Below, piece by piece: positions 1 to 8,550 of a stretch of DNA of 64,000 nucleotides. Below the pieces are notes generated by a model. The model saw only the letters and a program-made list of their open reading frames with translations, made no database searches and was not told the origin of the DNA. The position numbers were made by a program, and so were the translations under genes. The stretch comes from Myxococcales bacterium. GTDB lineage: Bacteria; Myxococcota_A; Polyangia; Haliangiales; Haliangiaceae. The stretch covers positions 1-64,000 of the forward strand of contig CANKMW010000045.1 in assembly GCA_947483555.1 (NCBI GenBank), given 5' to 3'. Positions within the stretch are counted from its first letter, which is position 1, and every line of letters begins with the position of its first letter.

Positions 1-1
1 C

Positions 2-142
2 CCGTATCGGGACATCGGCAAGGACCACTTCGACATCTCCCATCGCCAGCGCGCCGTCCGCAGCGCGGTCAACCGACTCCGCAGCCTCGGCCTCGAGATC
101 GATCCCTCGCAACTCCGGCCTGTTAGCGATGCCGTTCGTTAG
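2..142 (+). CDS. C-terminal end of an unknown protein (cut by window edge)
   Basis: An open frame enters from the left edge and stops at TAG 140-142, giving 46 visible residues rich in Arg, His and Asp (it begins PYRDIGKDHFDISHRQRAVR and ends in SDAVR). The pattern Y-x-D-x-G-x-D-x-F followed by a basic helix resembles the C-terminal tails of some transposases, but this is a weak resemblance and I do not assign a family. It is followed directly by a dispersed palindromic repeat, which would fit a mobile-element context. Confidence 0.4.
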   Translation, partial: PYRDIGKDHFDISHRQRAVRSAVNRLRSLGLEIDPSQLRPVSDAVR

Positions 143-154
143 GAGCGAAACGCG

Positions 155-244
155 AGCGCAAGCGAGCGTGAGTCGAAGGACGTACTCCGTCGAGGCTACG
201 CCCTACGCCCTTCGACTCGGCCGCTACGCGGCCTCGCTCAGGGC
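155..244. repeat. Dispersed REP-like palindrome, copy A
   Basis: An imperfect palindrome whose left arm contains AGTCGAAGGACG and whose right arm contains CGCCCTTCGACTCGGCC and ends in CTCGCTCAGGGC. The same arms recur at 6641-6740 and 42604-42700, with a half copy at 51156-51203. Copy A is the most degenerate on its left side. Confidence 0.75.
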
Positions 245-269
245 CAACGGGTTGGGGCCGATTCTTTTT
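242..269 (+). terminator. Possible intrinsic terminator at the end of repeat A
   Basis: GGCCAAC and GTTGGGGCC can pair as a short stem with a tiny loop, followed a few bases later by a run of five T (265-269). It would end rightward transcripts coming from the partial gene at the window edge, before they meet the leftward extensin-like gene. The stem has a bulge, so strength is uncertain. Confidence 0.35.
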
Positions 270-278
270 CCCAGACGA

Positions 279-1295
279 TCAGTGGCCGTCGGGGCCGTCG
301 TCGACGGCGAAGCGGCGGCGGATGAAGTTGGAGCCGGCGGTCAGATCGACGTGGAAGTGGTTGCGATGGTCGGCGTTGTAGTTCGGGGTCAAGACGATGT
401 TCCAGACCGCGTGGTCCTTGAGCTCGCAGATCGCCTCGTGCAGGAACGTGTCCTTGTCGCCCGTGGTGCCGGCGTCGCAGGTGCGCTCGGCGGCCGGATC
501 GATGACCCAGTCGTCATTGACCGAGTAGAACGTCCCGCCGACGTCGGTGAACCCCGCGATGTCGATGGCCTTGGCATAGGCGTGCTGCGACATGCCACTC
601 GGGCAGTTGGGCGGCGTGCCGGTGCCGATGCAGCGGTAGTTGTAGACGCCGATGTCGGTGACCTCGACGACGCCGCGGGCGCGCAGGTAGGGTGCCGCCT
701 CGAGCAGCGAGCGCGCCAGGGAACAGTCCATGAAGAAGGTCGGGCGCACGGCGGCGTTGCCGAGGTAGCGGTACGGCAGCCCGTTGATCGCCCCGGTCAA
801 CGTGATCGGATCGGCGACACCGGGGCGCGCGGCGCTGATCTCGTAGGCGGCGCCGTAGAGATCGAGCCAGCCATGGCAGTCGGCGACCTGCGGCTCCACC
901 ACCATCACGTCGACGCTGGCGGTGGCGACCGCGGCCCCGGCGGCGTCACGGGCGGTCGCGATGAGCGTGGTCGCGCCGGGATCGACGAGCAGCGCCTGGC
1001 CGCGGCCCGCGACGTCGATGGCGCCGAGAGCGACGTCGCCAGCGGACAGCTCGATGCTCGCCGGCGCGCCGGTGACCGCCAGCTCGACGTCGATGGTGGC
1101 CGCGCGCGCTCCCAGCGACGGCTCGACGGTATCGCGGGCGAACGAGGTGCCCGCGGTCGGGGTCGTGAACGCGAGCGTCACGGCGCCGCCACCGCCGTCA
1201 TCGTCATCGGCCGGATCGTCGATCTCGCCGCTGCACCCGACGCCGCAGGCGACGACCACCGACAGTGCGATTCCCCGGCACAGGTGCGCGCTCAT
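279..1295 (-). CDS. Secreted extensin-like (M15-fold) lipoprotein
   Basis: A 338-residue protein starting at ATG 1295 with a lipoprotein signal (hydrophobic stretch ending in GVGC, Cys21) and an Asp/Gly-rich linker. Residues about 35-130 look like an Ig-type or unstructured spacer. The C-terminal half matches the extensin-like C domain: a Cys-containing GVYNYRC segment, SQHAYAKAIDI with a likely metal His and Asp, a closing DHRNHFHVDL His motif, and paired cysteines. That fold is shared with M15 D,D-peptidases, so the protein probably binds or cuts cell-wall peptide, though activity is not proved. It is transcribed divergently from the M15 peptidase gene that starts 193 bases away. Confidence 0.75.
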   Translation of the reverse strand: MSAHLCRGIALSVVVACGVGCSGEIDDPADDDDGGGGAVTLAFTTPTAGTSFARDTVEPSLGARAATIDVELAVTGAPASIELSAGDVALGAIDVAGRGQALLVDPGATTLIATARDAAGAAVATASVDVMVVEPQVADCHGWLDLYGAAYEISAARPGVADPITLTGAINGLPYRYLGNAAVRPTFFMDCSLARSLLEAAPYLRARGVVEVTDIGVYNYRCIGTGTPPNCPSGMSQHAYAKAIDIAGFTDVGGTFYSVNDDWVIDPAAERTCDAGTTGDKDTFLHEAICELKDHAVWNIVLTPNYNADHRNHFHVDLTAGSNFIRRRFAVDDGPDGH

Positions 1296-1487
1296 GGCGC
1301 GGATTCAAGCGAACCCTGGTTCAACCGTCAAGCGAAAAGGTCGGACCACTCAGGTTGCACACGGCCGGTTGCAGCGGCGCCGCCCGTGGTCATCAGTGAA
1401 AGCCGGGTCGGTTCCATGCAAGCGGCTGGAATCGTTGTCGACCAGACCCTGGCACCGCGGTTGCTCTACCGCAACGCGGAGGTGTTC

Positions 1488-2996
1488 ATGCGTCGAGCCC
1501 CCGCGCGCGGTCCCGGTTTCTTCATGGTGGTCGCGCTGGTCGTTGCCGGCTGCGCCACCGACGTGATCGTCGATGACGGTACGACGGATCCGGACTCACA
1601 CGACGAGGACGACGGTGAGCACGACATCCTGCTGAGCGACCCCGACGTTCCCGATCGCTGGTTGTTCGTCGCCGCGACCACGGTCGGCCAGGTCGCGCGC
1701 ACCGCGTGCAGCACCGCCGGCGTCCGACCGCTGTCCGAGCAACTGCTCACCGAGGTCGAGTGCCTGCGACCGGGCACGCTGGCGCGCATCGACAACATCG
1801 CCAACGTCAGCCTGGGTGCCGGCGCGCTGCCCAAGCTCAACGCCGGCGCCGCCACCGCGCTCCGCAACGCCGTCGCCGGCGCGGGCACGCTCGCGATCTC
1901 GTCGTCGACGCGCGCCACCGCCCAGCAGTACGTCCTCTACCACTGGTACTCGAACGGTCGCTGCACCGGCGTGGTGTCGCTCGCCGCCAAGCCGGGCCGC
2001 TCCAATCACGAGTCCGGCGTCGCCATCGACGTGCCGGCCTACGCGACCTGGAAGAGTCGGCTCACCGCGCGCGGCTTCGCGTGGTTCGGCTCCGGTGATG
2101 CCGTCCACTTCGACTACCGCGGCGCGGGCGCCGTCGACATCCGACCGCTCGCCGTCAAGGCGTTCCAGCGGCTGTGGAACCGCAACCACCCCGGCGACCG
2201 CATCGCCGAGGATGGCGTGTGGGGGACCGGCACGGCGAGCCGCATGGACCGGTCGCCGGCGGGAGGCTTCGCGATCGGACCGCAGTGTGGCGTCACGCCG
2301 CCGCCGGACCCGCCGCCGCCGAACCCACCACCGCAGACCGCCACGCTGCAGGGCGTGATCTACGAGGGCAGCGACACCGCGGCGCGCATCGCCGGCGCCA
2401 CCGTCGCGCTGGGCACCGGCCGCAGCACCACGACGTCCTCGAGCGGCCAGTATGAATTCACCGGCCTCGCGCCCGGTCCGTACGCGATCACCGTCACCGC
2501 GACCGGCTTCCGGGCCGCGACCGCGACCCGCACCGTCGCCGCCGGCGCCGACAACTGGGGCAGCGTGAGCCTGACCCGCGGTGGCGCCACCGGCTCGCTG
2601 ATCGGCGTCGTGTACCGCGGCACCGACACCAGCGCGCGCCTCGCCGGCGCCAGCGTCCGGCTCGGCAGCGGGCAGACCGCCACCGCCGACGCCAGCGGCG
2701 TGTATCGCTTCGCCGCGGTCGGCGAGGGCTCGGTGACGATCACCGCCTCGGCCGCCGGCCACCTCGCGCGGTCGATCACGCGCACGATCGCACCGGCGGC
2801 CGAGAACTGGGGCTCGGTCGGCCTGTCCCAGGGCCAGGCGCTCGAGAGTCAGTGCGGCGGGATCGGCGCCGCCGGCGAGTGTGACGGCGCCGTGGTCGCC
2901 TACTGCCACGACGGCGAGCTGGTCACGGTCGACTGCGCCGCGCACGGCGGCACCTGCGGCTGGAACGACGCCGAGAGCTACCACGACTGCCGGTAG
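1488..2996 (+). CDS. Lipoprotein D,D-carboxypeptidase-like (M15/VanY) with peptidoglycan-binding and carboxypeptidase-regulatory repeats
   Basis: Starts at ATG 1488, preceded by GGAGG at 1478-1482; the frame stays open far upstream but that part lies antisense to the extensin-like gene. The 502-residue product has a lipobox (VVAGC), an acidic linker and an M15/VanY-like domain. The domain shows the zinc motif SNHESGVAIDV (His, Asp) and the later VHFDY His. A peptidoglycan-binding-like helical segment follows (AVKAFQRLWNRNHPGDRIAE), then a Pro-rich hinge and two tandem carboxypeptidase regulatory-like repeats, each ending near NWGSV. A short cysteine-rich tail closes it. It probably trims peptidoglycan stem peptides in the periplasm or outside the cell. 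The repeats may anchor it to the wall or to prey material. Confidence 0.78.
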   Translation: MRRAPARGPGFFMVVALVVAGCATDVIVDDGTTDPDSHDEDDGEHDILLSDPDVPDRWLFVAATTVGQVARTACSTAGVRPLSEQLLTEVECLRPGTLARIDNIANVSLGAGALPKLNAGAATALRNAVAGAGTLAISSSTRATAQQYVLYHWYSNGRCTGVVSLAAKPGRSNHESGVAIDVPAYATWKSRLTARGFAWFGSGDAVHFDYRGAGAVDIRPLAVKAFQRLWNRNHPGDRIAEDGVWGTGTASRMDRSPAGGFAIGPQCGVTPPPDPPPPNPPPQTATLQGVIYEGSDTAARIAGATVALGTGRSTTTSSSGQYEFTGLAPGPYAITVTATGFRAATATRTVAAGADNWGSVSLTRGGATGSLIGVVYRGTDTSARLAGASVRLGSGQTATADASGVYRFAAVGEGSVTITASAAGHLARSITRTIAPAAENWGSVGLSQGQALESQCGGIGAAGECDGAVVAYCHDGELVTVDCAAHGGTCGWNDAESYHDCR

Positions 2997-3047
2997 CCGG
3001 CGTCAGCCCGTGACGTCCGCCGCCGGTCGTCCTACCCTGTGCCGGCC

Positions 3048-3770
3048 ATGGGCCGCGCCTTCGAAAAACGCAAGTCGACCATCTTCGCGCGCTCCGATCG
3101 GGTGGCGAAGCAGTTCGCCAAGATCGGCAAGGACATCTCGATCGCGGTCAAGTCGGGCGGCCCGAACCCGGACGGCAATCCATCGCTGCGCCGCATCCTG
3201 CAGAACGCACGGGTCTCCAACATGCCGCGGGAGAAGATCGAGGCCGCGATCAAGAAGGCGAGCGGGCAGGGCGCGACCGACTACGACGTGGTCGTCTACG
3301 AGGGCTACGCGCCGCACGGCATCGCGCTCGTGATCGAGACCGCGACCGACAACGTGGTCCGCACCGTCGCCAACGTGCGCCTGCACCTCCGCGATCACGG
3401 CGGCAACTTCGGTAGCACCGGCAGCGTCTCGTTCCTGTTCAAGCGCATGGGCTGCTTCCGGATCGCCCCGGCCGGCCTCGATCTCGAGGCCCTCGAGCTC
3501 GACCTGATCGACCACGGTCTACAGGAGCTGGGCGACGGCCACAGCGACAAGGGCGAGCCCCAGGTGATCATCCGCTGCGCGTTCAGCGATTTCGGCGCGC
3601 TGGCGGCCGCCATCGAGGCCCGCAGCCTCAAGGTGATCTCGACCGAGTTCGAGTACGTCGCCCCCACGCTCATCGCGCTGCCCGAGGACCACGCCGCCGA
3701 GGTCCTCGCGCTGGTCGACACCCTCGAGCTCGACGACGACGTGCAGGCGGTCTTCCACAACCTGGCCTGA
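3048..3770 (+). CDS. YebC/PmpR-family DNA-binding regulator or translation factor
   Basis: A 240-residue YebC/PmpR family protein. ATG 3048 gives the family's usual opening (MGRAFEKRK), so I prefer it to the in-frame GTG nine bases upstream. Helical N domain residues contain the typical GPNPDGNPSLRRIL and NMPREKIEAAIKKA motifs, followed by VVYEGYAPHG and GGNFGSTGSVSFLF. The length is normal for the family. Members bind DNA as regulators, and some act on ribosomes stalled at proline runs (TACO1-like). A glutathione transferase gene follows 12 bases downstream on the same strand and may be co-transcribed. Confidence 0.9.
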   Translation: MGRAFEKRKSTIFARSDRVAKQFAKIGKDISIAVKSGGPNPDGNPSLRRILQNARVSNMPREKIEAAIKKASGQGATDYDVVVYEGYAPHGIALVIETATDNVVRTVANVRLHLRDHGGNFGSTGSVSFLFKRMGCFRIAPAGLDLEALELDLIDHGLQELGDGHSDKGEPQVIIRCAFSDFGALAAAIEARSLKVISTEFEYVAPTLIALPEDHAAEVLALVDTLELDDDVQAVFHNLA

Positions 3771-3782
3771 TCGGAGGTCGAG

Positions 3783-4574
3783 ATGATGCGTCTGTACGAC
3801 AACGCGTTCAGCCCGTTCGCCCGCAAGGTCCGGCTGGTCCTCGACTACAAGGGCCTCGCCCACGAGGTGATCGATGGCCTCGCGGTCGCGAACCGACACC
3901 TGCTCGAGACCGTGAACGGACGCGCCGAGGTGCCGGCGCTCGAGCACGACGGTCTGGTGGTGGTCGGCTCGTCGGACATCGTCGCGTACCTGGAGCGGAT
4001 CGGGCCCGAGCGCCCGGTCTTCCCACGCGCCCACGCGCGCTGGGTGCAGGCGCGCGCGTGGGAGCGTTGCTCCGACACGCTGGTCGACGCCATCCTGGTC
4101 GATCTCTCCTACTGGGTGTGGGCGGAGCGCACCGACACGCGGCCGGAGGCGTGGGTGCAGGCGGGACGCCGTGACCTCGATCGGGTGTACGCCGCGCTGG
4201 AGCGCGACCTCGACGGTCACGACTTCGTGTGCGGCGAGCTCTCGATCGCCGACCTCGCCCTCTTCCCACACCTCACCGGCACCAAGCTGCTCGGCGTCTC
4301 CTACGACGCCGAGCGCTTCCCTCGCGTGCACGCGTGGCAGCGGCGCCTCCGCGCCATGCCCATCTTCGCCGCCGATCTCGCGCGGGCCAAGGCCTACGTC
4401 ATCAGCGCCGCATCATCGGGTCAGAGCACGGGGATCGAGCGCCGCAAGATCTTCTGGCGCGGAGACCGCATCGAGTGGCTGCTGGCGAACGGCTTCCACG
4501 ACTGGCTGGCCGGCGAGATCCGGGACGGCCGCGTCCTGTGGCCGGGCCCGGCCATCCCGGCGCCGACCGCGTGA
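3783..4574 (+). CDS. Glutathione S-transferase family protein
   Basis: ATG 3783 is preceded by GGAGGT at 3773-3778. The 263-residue product begins with a thioredoxin-fold segment (LYDNAFSPFARKVRLVLDYK), where Ser in SPFARK sits at the usual glutathione-activating position. The GST signature follows (EVPALEHDG and GSSDIVAYLE), then an all-helical C-terminal domain ending near FPRVHAWQRRL. About 60 extra residues at the end, rich in Trp and Arg, are not standard and may form a family-specific cap. Substrate unknown; detoxification is the general role. Confidence 0.85.
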   Translation: MMRLYDNAFSPFARKVRLVLDYKGLAHEVIDGLAVANRHLLETVNGRAEVPALEHDGLVVVGSSDIVAYLERIGPERPVFPRAHARWVQARAWERCSDTLVDAILVDLSYWVWAERTDTRPEAWVQAGRRDLDRVYAALERDLDGHDFVCGELSIADLALFPHLTGTKLLGVSYDAERFPRVHAWQRRLRAMPIFAADLARAKAYVISAASSGQSTGIERRKIFWRGDRIEWLLANGFHDWLAGEIRDGRVLWPGPAIPAPTA

Positions 4575-4603
4575 CTGCGGTCAGCGGCTGGTGACCGATC
4601 TGG

Positions 4604-6340
4604 TCAGCGCGGCCCGTAGACCGGCAGCGACGATCCGGCTTCGTAGGCGCCCAGATCGGGCGCGGTGCCGGCGAAGCCGTCGTTGATCCCCGGCACGGCG
4701 AGGCCGCGATCGACCGCGGTGCCGCCGGCCGCCGGCCGCAGATCGGGCGCGACGTGGGCCGGGAACGGGGTCGGGTAGGCCACCGTGGCCGCGAACACCG
4801 TCAGGCCGACCTCGACGGCGTGGACCTCGGTGGTCATCGCCTGCAGCTCGGCGAGGCTGGTGAACGCGACGCCGCCGAACCGGCCACGGAAGCTGCCGGT
4901 CGTCGAGCCGTAGCCGTCGTGGTCGAGGTCGACCGCGGCGCCGGCAGCGCGCAGCTCGAGCACCGCGCCGCTGCCGTTGTCGTAGCCGTTGAACGTGCCG
5001 CCGGGGCCGCCGATGAAGAGGTTGTTGCGGAACCACTGCCGCGAGAACACGTCGGTGGTGTAGATGCCGAACGCGTCGCCGTGCTTGACCACGGTGTTGT
5101 GGAGGCCGACGTCGCCCACCGAGCTGCGCTGCAGCTTGAACGCCGACAGCACCACGCCGTACATCGCGTTCCTCACGAACCAGGTCGGGCCGCCCAGGCC
5201 GGGCTGCGACGACGCACCCATGAAGACGTCGGTGAACCGGTTGCCGACGATGCGGCAGTCGTGGAAGCAGAAGTCGGCCTCGACGCCGTCGTCGGCGGCC
5301 TCGAGGATGTCGTTGCCGACGATGTCGATCGAGTACTGATCGATCGCGCCGCCGTCCTCGAGCAGCGAGATGCCGTCGCGGAAGCCGCGCACGCGGTTGT
5401 GCTCGATCACGTGGCCGGGCCCGGTGACCTCGATGCCCTCGCCGACGTTGGCGCCGCTGGCGCCCAGCGCGGCCTCGTTCCACGCCGTCGCGCCGGTGAC
5501 CACGTTGTCGGCGATGTAGCAGTCCTCGGCGCGGGTCTTGGTCGTGATGCCGTCCTCGGTGGTGGTGATCGTGTTGCGCGTGATCGCCAGCCCGACCCCG
5601 CCGTTGAACTTGATCTTGCCCACCACGGTGAGGCCGTCGGCGTGCACGTAGCGTCGGCCGTCGAGGCGCACGTCGCCGTTGATCACGGTGCCCGTCACGC
5701 CGCGGATGACGATCGGCGCCGCCGCCGTGCCGTCACGCGCGAACGTGAACGTCGGGTAGCTGCCGGCGGCGAGGGCGAGGATGTCGCCGGGCAGCGCCGC
5801 GGCTGCCGCCGCCGCGAAGGTCGACGGAGTCACCGCCACGACGCGCGCGCCCGCGGCCGCGGCCGGCACCGGTCGCGTGCTCGCGGTGAGGGTCCGCAGC
5901 TCGCAGCCGCCGTCGGGATCGGCCAGCGCGAGCTCGATCTCGTACGCCGTCGCCGGCTCGAGGTCGAACAGGCTGCCGGCGAAGCGATCGTCCCAGGTGA
6001 AGCCCTGGGTCGCGCCGGCCGGGACCCGGAACAGCGGCATGCCGGCCCGCCACATGCCGCCGGCGGCGCGATAGCGCACGGTCACCGTGGCGTCGAGGTC
6101 GGCATCGCCGGTGATCGGCCACAAGATCGTGAGGTGACGGATGGTCGGCGACGGCAGGGTGGCGGCACCCGGTGTGGTCGCGTCGCGGCCGCCGCCGCTG
6201 CCGGCGTCGTCGCACGCCGGCGGCGGCCGGGCGCCGTCACCGTCGCCACCGCCGGGCGCGTCGAGCATCTGACCGCTGCTGCCGCCGCACGCCGCGATCG
6301 CCAGGCACGCGATGGTCCAGTTCCGCCCCATGGCAGGCAT
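4604..6340 (-). CDS. Secreted lipoprotein with right-handed parallel beta-helix
   Basis: Start ATG 6340 (alternative ATG 6331) gives 578 residues with a lipoprotein signal (CLAIAACGG) and a Gly/Asp linker. Residues about 60-160 form a fibronectin-like domain. The rest is a series of degenerate Asn-rich turns such as ITRNTITTTEDGI, IEHNRVRGFRDGI and IVGNDILEAADDGV, typical of pectate-lyase-type parallel beta-helices. No catalytic residues can be named with confidence. Likely outer-surface polysaccharide binding or lyase activity. The frame continues upstream of 6340, but without a convincing start or protein-like composition. Confidence 0.72.
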   Translation of the reverse strand: MPAMGRNWTIACLAIAACGGSSGQMLDAPGGGDGDGARPPPACDDAGSGGGRDATTPGAATLPSPTIRHLTILWPITGDADLDATVTVRYRAAGGMWRAGMPLFRVPAGATQGFTWDDRFAGSLFDLEPATAYEIELALADPDGGCELRTLTASTRPVPAAAAGARVVAVTPSTFAAAAAAALPGDILALAAGSYPTFTFARDGTAAAPIVIRGVTGTVINGDVRLDGRRYVHADGLTVVGKIKFNGGVGLAITRNTITTTEDGITTKTRAEDCYIADNVVTGATAWNEAALGASGANVGEGIEVTGPGHVIEHNRVRGFRDGISLLEDGGAIDQYSIDIVGNDILEAADDGVEADFCFHDCRIVGNRFTDVFMGASSQPGLGGPTWFVRNAMYGVVLSAFKLQRSSVGDVGLHNTVVKHGDAFGIYTTDVFSRQWFRNNLFIGGPGGTFNGYDNGSGAVLELRAAGAAVDLDHDGYGSTTGSFRGRFGGVAFTSLAELQAMTTEVHAVEVGLTVFAATVAYPTPFPAHVAPDLRPAAGGTAVDRGLAVPGINDGFAGTAPDLGAYEAGSSLPVYGPR

Positions 6341-6777
6341 GATATCGGGAATTCGCCCCGTCCCATCGCCGGTTGTGGCCGTGATCCGTGGCACGCGCTC
6401 GGCTCCACGCCGTGTTCGATCTGCGTCCCGGTGAGGGCGCGGCGGTGGCGTGGGCGGCGGCGGCGCGTCACCGGAGCGCGCTGAGTCGGGGCGCCCACCG
6501 TCGGCCGGCCTGGACTCGCGCCTATACTCGCCATGGCCGGCTCGGCGCTCATGAACGCACACGGGCCGGCGCCGATCACGTAGCGACAAGTGATCGAGAT
6601 GCCCCACGTTTCCGCTGACCGACATGATCCATGACCCGATCGTCCTGAGCGATGGCCGAGCGCCAGCGAGGCCGAGTCGAAGGACGCACTCCGTCGAAAT
6701 GCGCCCTTCGACTCGGCCGCTTCGCGTCCTCGCTCAGGGCAACCGGATGGTGGAAGTGGCCTCGCTCGAGGGGATGA
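6341..6777. other. Intergenic region without a supported gene
   Basis: These 437 bases lie upstream of the beta-helix gene and downstream of the von Willebrand protein gene. Apart from palindromic repeat copy B (6641-6740) I see no gene, no convincing promoter and no terminator. Short open frames here have the skewed composition of shadow frames. Confidence 0.6.
6641..6740. repeat. Dispersed REP-like palindrome, copy B
   Basis: The clearest copy of the family. The left arm starts GTCCTGAGCGATGGCCGAG and ends GAGTCGAAGGACGCA. An 11-base loop follows, then a right arm TGCGCCCTTCGACTCGGCC ending CTCGCTCAGGGC. The arms are near-complements, so transcripts could form a long hairpin. Confidence 0.85.
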
Positions 6778-8415
6778 CTACTTCGCCAGCACCACGGCCC
6801 CGCCCTTGAGCGCGCGCGCCTTCTCGACCAGCGTCACCAGCTCCTTGCGGTCGGCGTCGTCGCCGGCCGCGGCGGCGGCGAGCTTGCTGATCTCGGCCAG
6901 GCTCCAGTGCTCGGCGTCCTCGGCGCCGCGCAGCACGTCGGCGAACGCCGACACCGCGAACGCGAAGCGCAGGTCGGCGGGCGCGGCCGCGAAGCTCGGC
7001 GCCAGGCTCGCCGGATCGAAGGCGAACACGGCCTCCTCCGCCTTGGTGCCCTTGGGCGCCTTGTGCCGCACGTGCGCGGTCGCCAGCGCCCCATCCTTGT
7101 CGACGCCCTTCACCAGCTCGAGTTCGTAGAGCGCCGTCACCTGATGGCCGGCGCCGATCTCGCCGGCGTCGACCTGGTCGTCGCGGAAGCTGTCGTCGAC
7201 GATGTTGCGGTTCTCGTAGCCGACCAGCCGGTAGCGGGCGACCCTGCGGGGGTCGAAGTCGACCTGCAGCTTGACGTCCTGGGCCACCACCTCGAGCGTC
7301 GAGCCGAGCTGCTCGGCGAACACGCGCTTCGCCTGCGGCAGGCCGTCGATGTAGAAGTTGTTGCCGTTACCCTTGTTGGCGAGCTGCTCCATGGTCTCGT
7401 CCTTGTAGTTGCCCATCCCGTAACCGATGGTCGACAGCATCACGCCCTCCTTCACCTTGCCGGCGATGGAGTCGAGGATGGCCTGGTGGGACGTGCCGCC
7501 GACGTTGGCGTCGCCGTCCGACAGCACGATCACGCGGCTCTCGGCGTCGGGGGCCAGGCCCTTCATCGCCTCCTGGTACGCGAGGTCGATGCCGGACGCC
7601 ATGGCGGTCGAGCCGCCGGCAGTCAGGTCCTCGAGGGCGGCCACGATCTGGTTGCGGTGCTCGAGCCCGGTGGCCGGCAGCACCACGCGGGTCGAGCCGG
7701 CGTAGGTCACCAGCGCGACGGTGTCACCGTCCTTGAGGTTGTCGACCAGGATGCGGAGCGAACGCTTGACCAGCTCGAGCTTGTCGGGCGACTGCATCGA
7801 GCCCGAGACGTCGACCAGGAACACCAGGTTGGCCTTCTTGCGCTCGCTCACGCTCTTGGCCTTGGTGGTCACGCCGACGCGCAGGATGTGGCGGCCGCTG
7901 TTGAAGGGCGACGGCGCGGCGTCCATGTGGACGGCGAACGGCTGGCCCGCGGCCGGTGCGGCGTAGGCGTAGCGGAAGTAGTTGACGAACTCCTCGACGC
8001 GGACCGCCGCGGCCGGGGGCAGGGCGCCCTCCGTCAACTTGCGCCGCGCGATGGTGTAGCTCGCGGTGTCGACATCGGCGGCGAAGGTCGACAGGTGGTC
8101 CTTGGCGGTGTCGATCCAGGCGTTGGTGCCGTAGTCCTTGTAGGCCTCGCCCGAGGTGGCATCGGCGACTCGCACCGCGTGGCCCTTGCCGTCGACGTTG
8201 CCGGGCGCGGCGGTGTTCGGCATCGGCATGCCGGTGCCGGCACCCTGGCCGACGGGCCGTTCCGCGAGGTCGGCGACGGTCTTGTCGGCGACCGCGCCGC
8301 TGCCAGCGGTCGGGGACTGGTCGGACTTCTTGACCCCGCAGCCGCCGGCGGTCTCGGCGAGGGCGAGGAACAGGAGCGAACGGGCGAGGATGCGAGCGAA
8401 CGGGCGACGTAGCAT
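6778..8415 (-). CDS. YfbK-like von Willebrand factor A domain lipoprotein
   Basis: ATG 8415, with GGAGG about ten bases upstream, gives 545 residues. A lipobox ending GGC is followed by a low-complexity linker. The YfbK-type N domain (STFAADVDTASYTIARRKL, then VRVEEFVNYFRYAY) precedes a vWA domain with an intact metal-ion site (DVSGSMQS, and SDGDANVG further on). The C-terminal region corresponds to DUF3520. Such proteins are anchored in the envelope and bind partners through a divalent metal; their role is poorly known. It lies downstream of the phosphate porin gene on the same strand. Confidence 0.85.
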   Translation of the reverse strand: MLRRPFARILARSLLFLALAETAGGCGVKKSDQSPTAGSGAVADKTVADLAERPVGQGAGTGMPMPNTAAPGNVDGKGHAVRVADATSGEAYKDYGTNAWIDTAKDHLSTFAADVDTASYTIARRKLTEGALPPAAAVRVEEFVNYFRYAYAAPAAGQPFAVHMDAAPSPFNSGRHILRVGVTTKAKSVSERKKANLVFLVDVSGSMQSPDKLELVKRSLRILVDNLKDGDTVALVTYAGSTRVVLPATGLEHRNQIVAALEDLTAGGSTAMASGIDLAYQEAMKGLAPDAESRVIVLSDGDANVGGTSHQAILDSIAGKVKEGVMLSTIGYGMGNYKDETMEQLANKGNGNNFYIDGLPQAKRVFAEQLGSTLEVVAQDVKLQVDFDPRRVARYRLVGYENRNIVDDSFRDDQVDAGEIGAGHQVTALYELELVKGVDKDGALATAHVRHKAPKGTKAEEAVFAFDPASLAPSFAAAPADLRFAFAVSAFADVLRGAEDAEHWSLAEISKLAAAAAGDDADRKELVTLVEKARALKGGAVVLAK

Positions 8416-8550
8416 CGGTGGGCCTCCAGGTTGGTGCCCTCCTCCGACGGCCGGCGGTCCGCTGCCGGTCTGAAATACATCGTCGCCTCTCGTCATCGCC
8501 CGCCGACAATTCCACCCCCAAGGCGGCGACACCTGTCGGTGTCTGGGCCC

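Noticed and set aside
129..1487. Upstream extension of the M15 peptidase frame
   Set aside because: The extension is antisense to the extensin-like gene and out of character for a protein; ATG 1488 has a good ribosome-binding site and a lipoprotein signal right after it.
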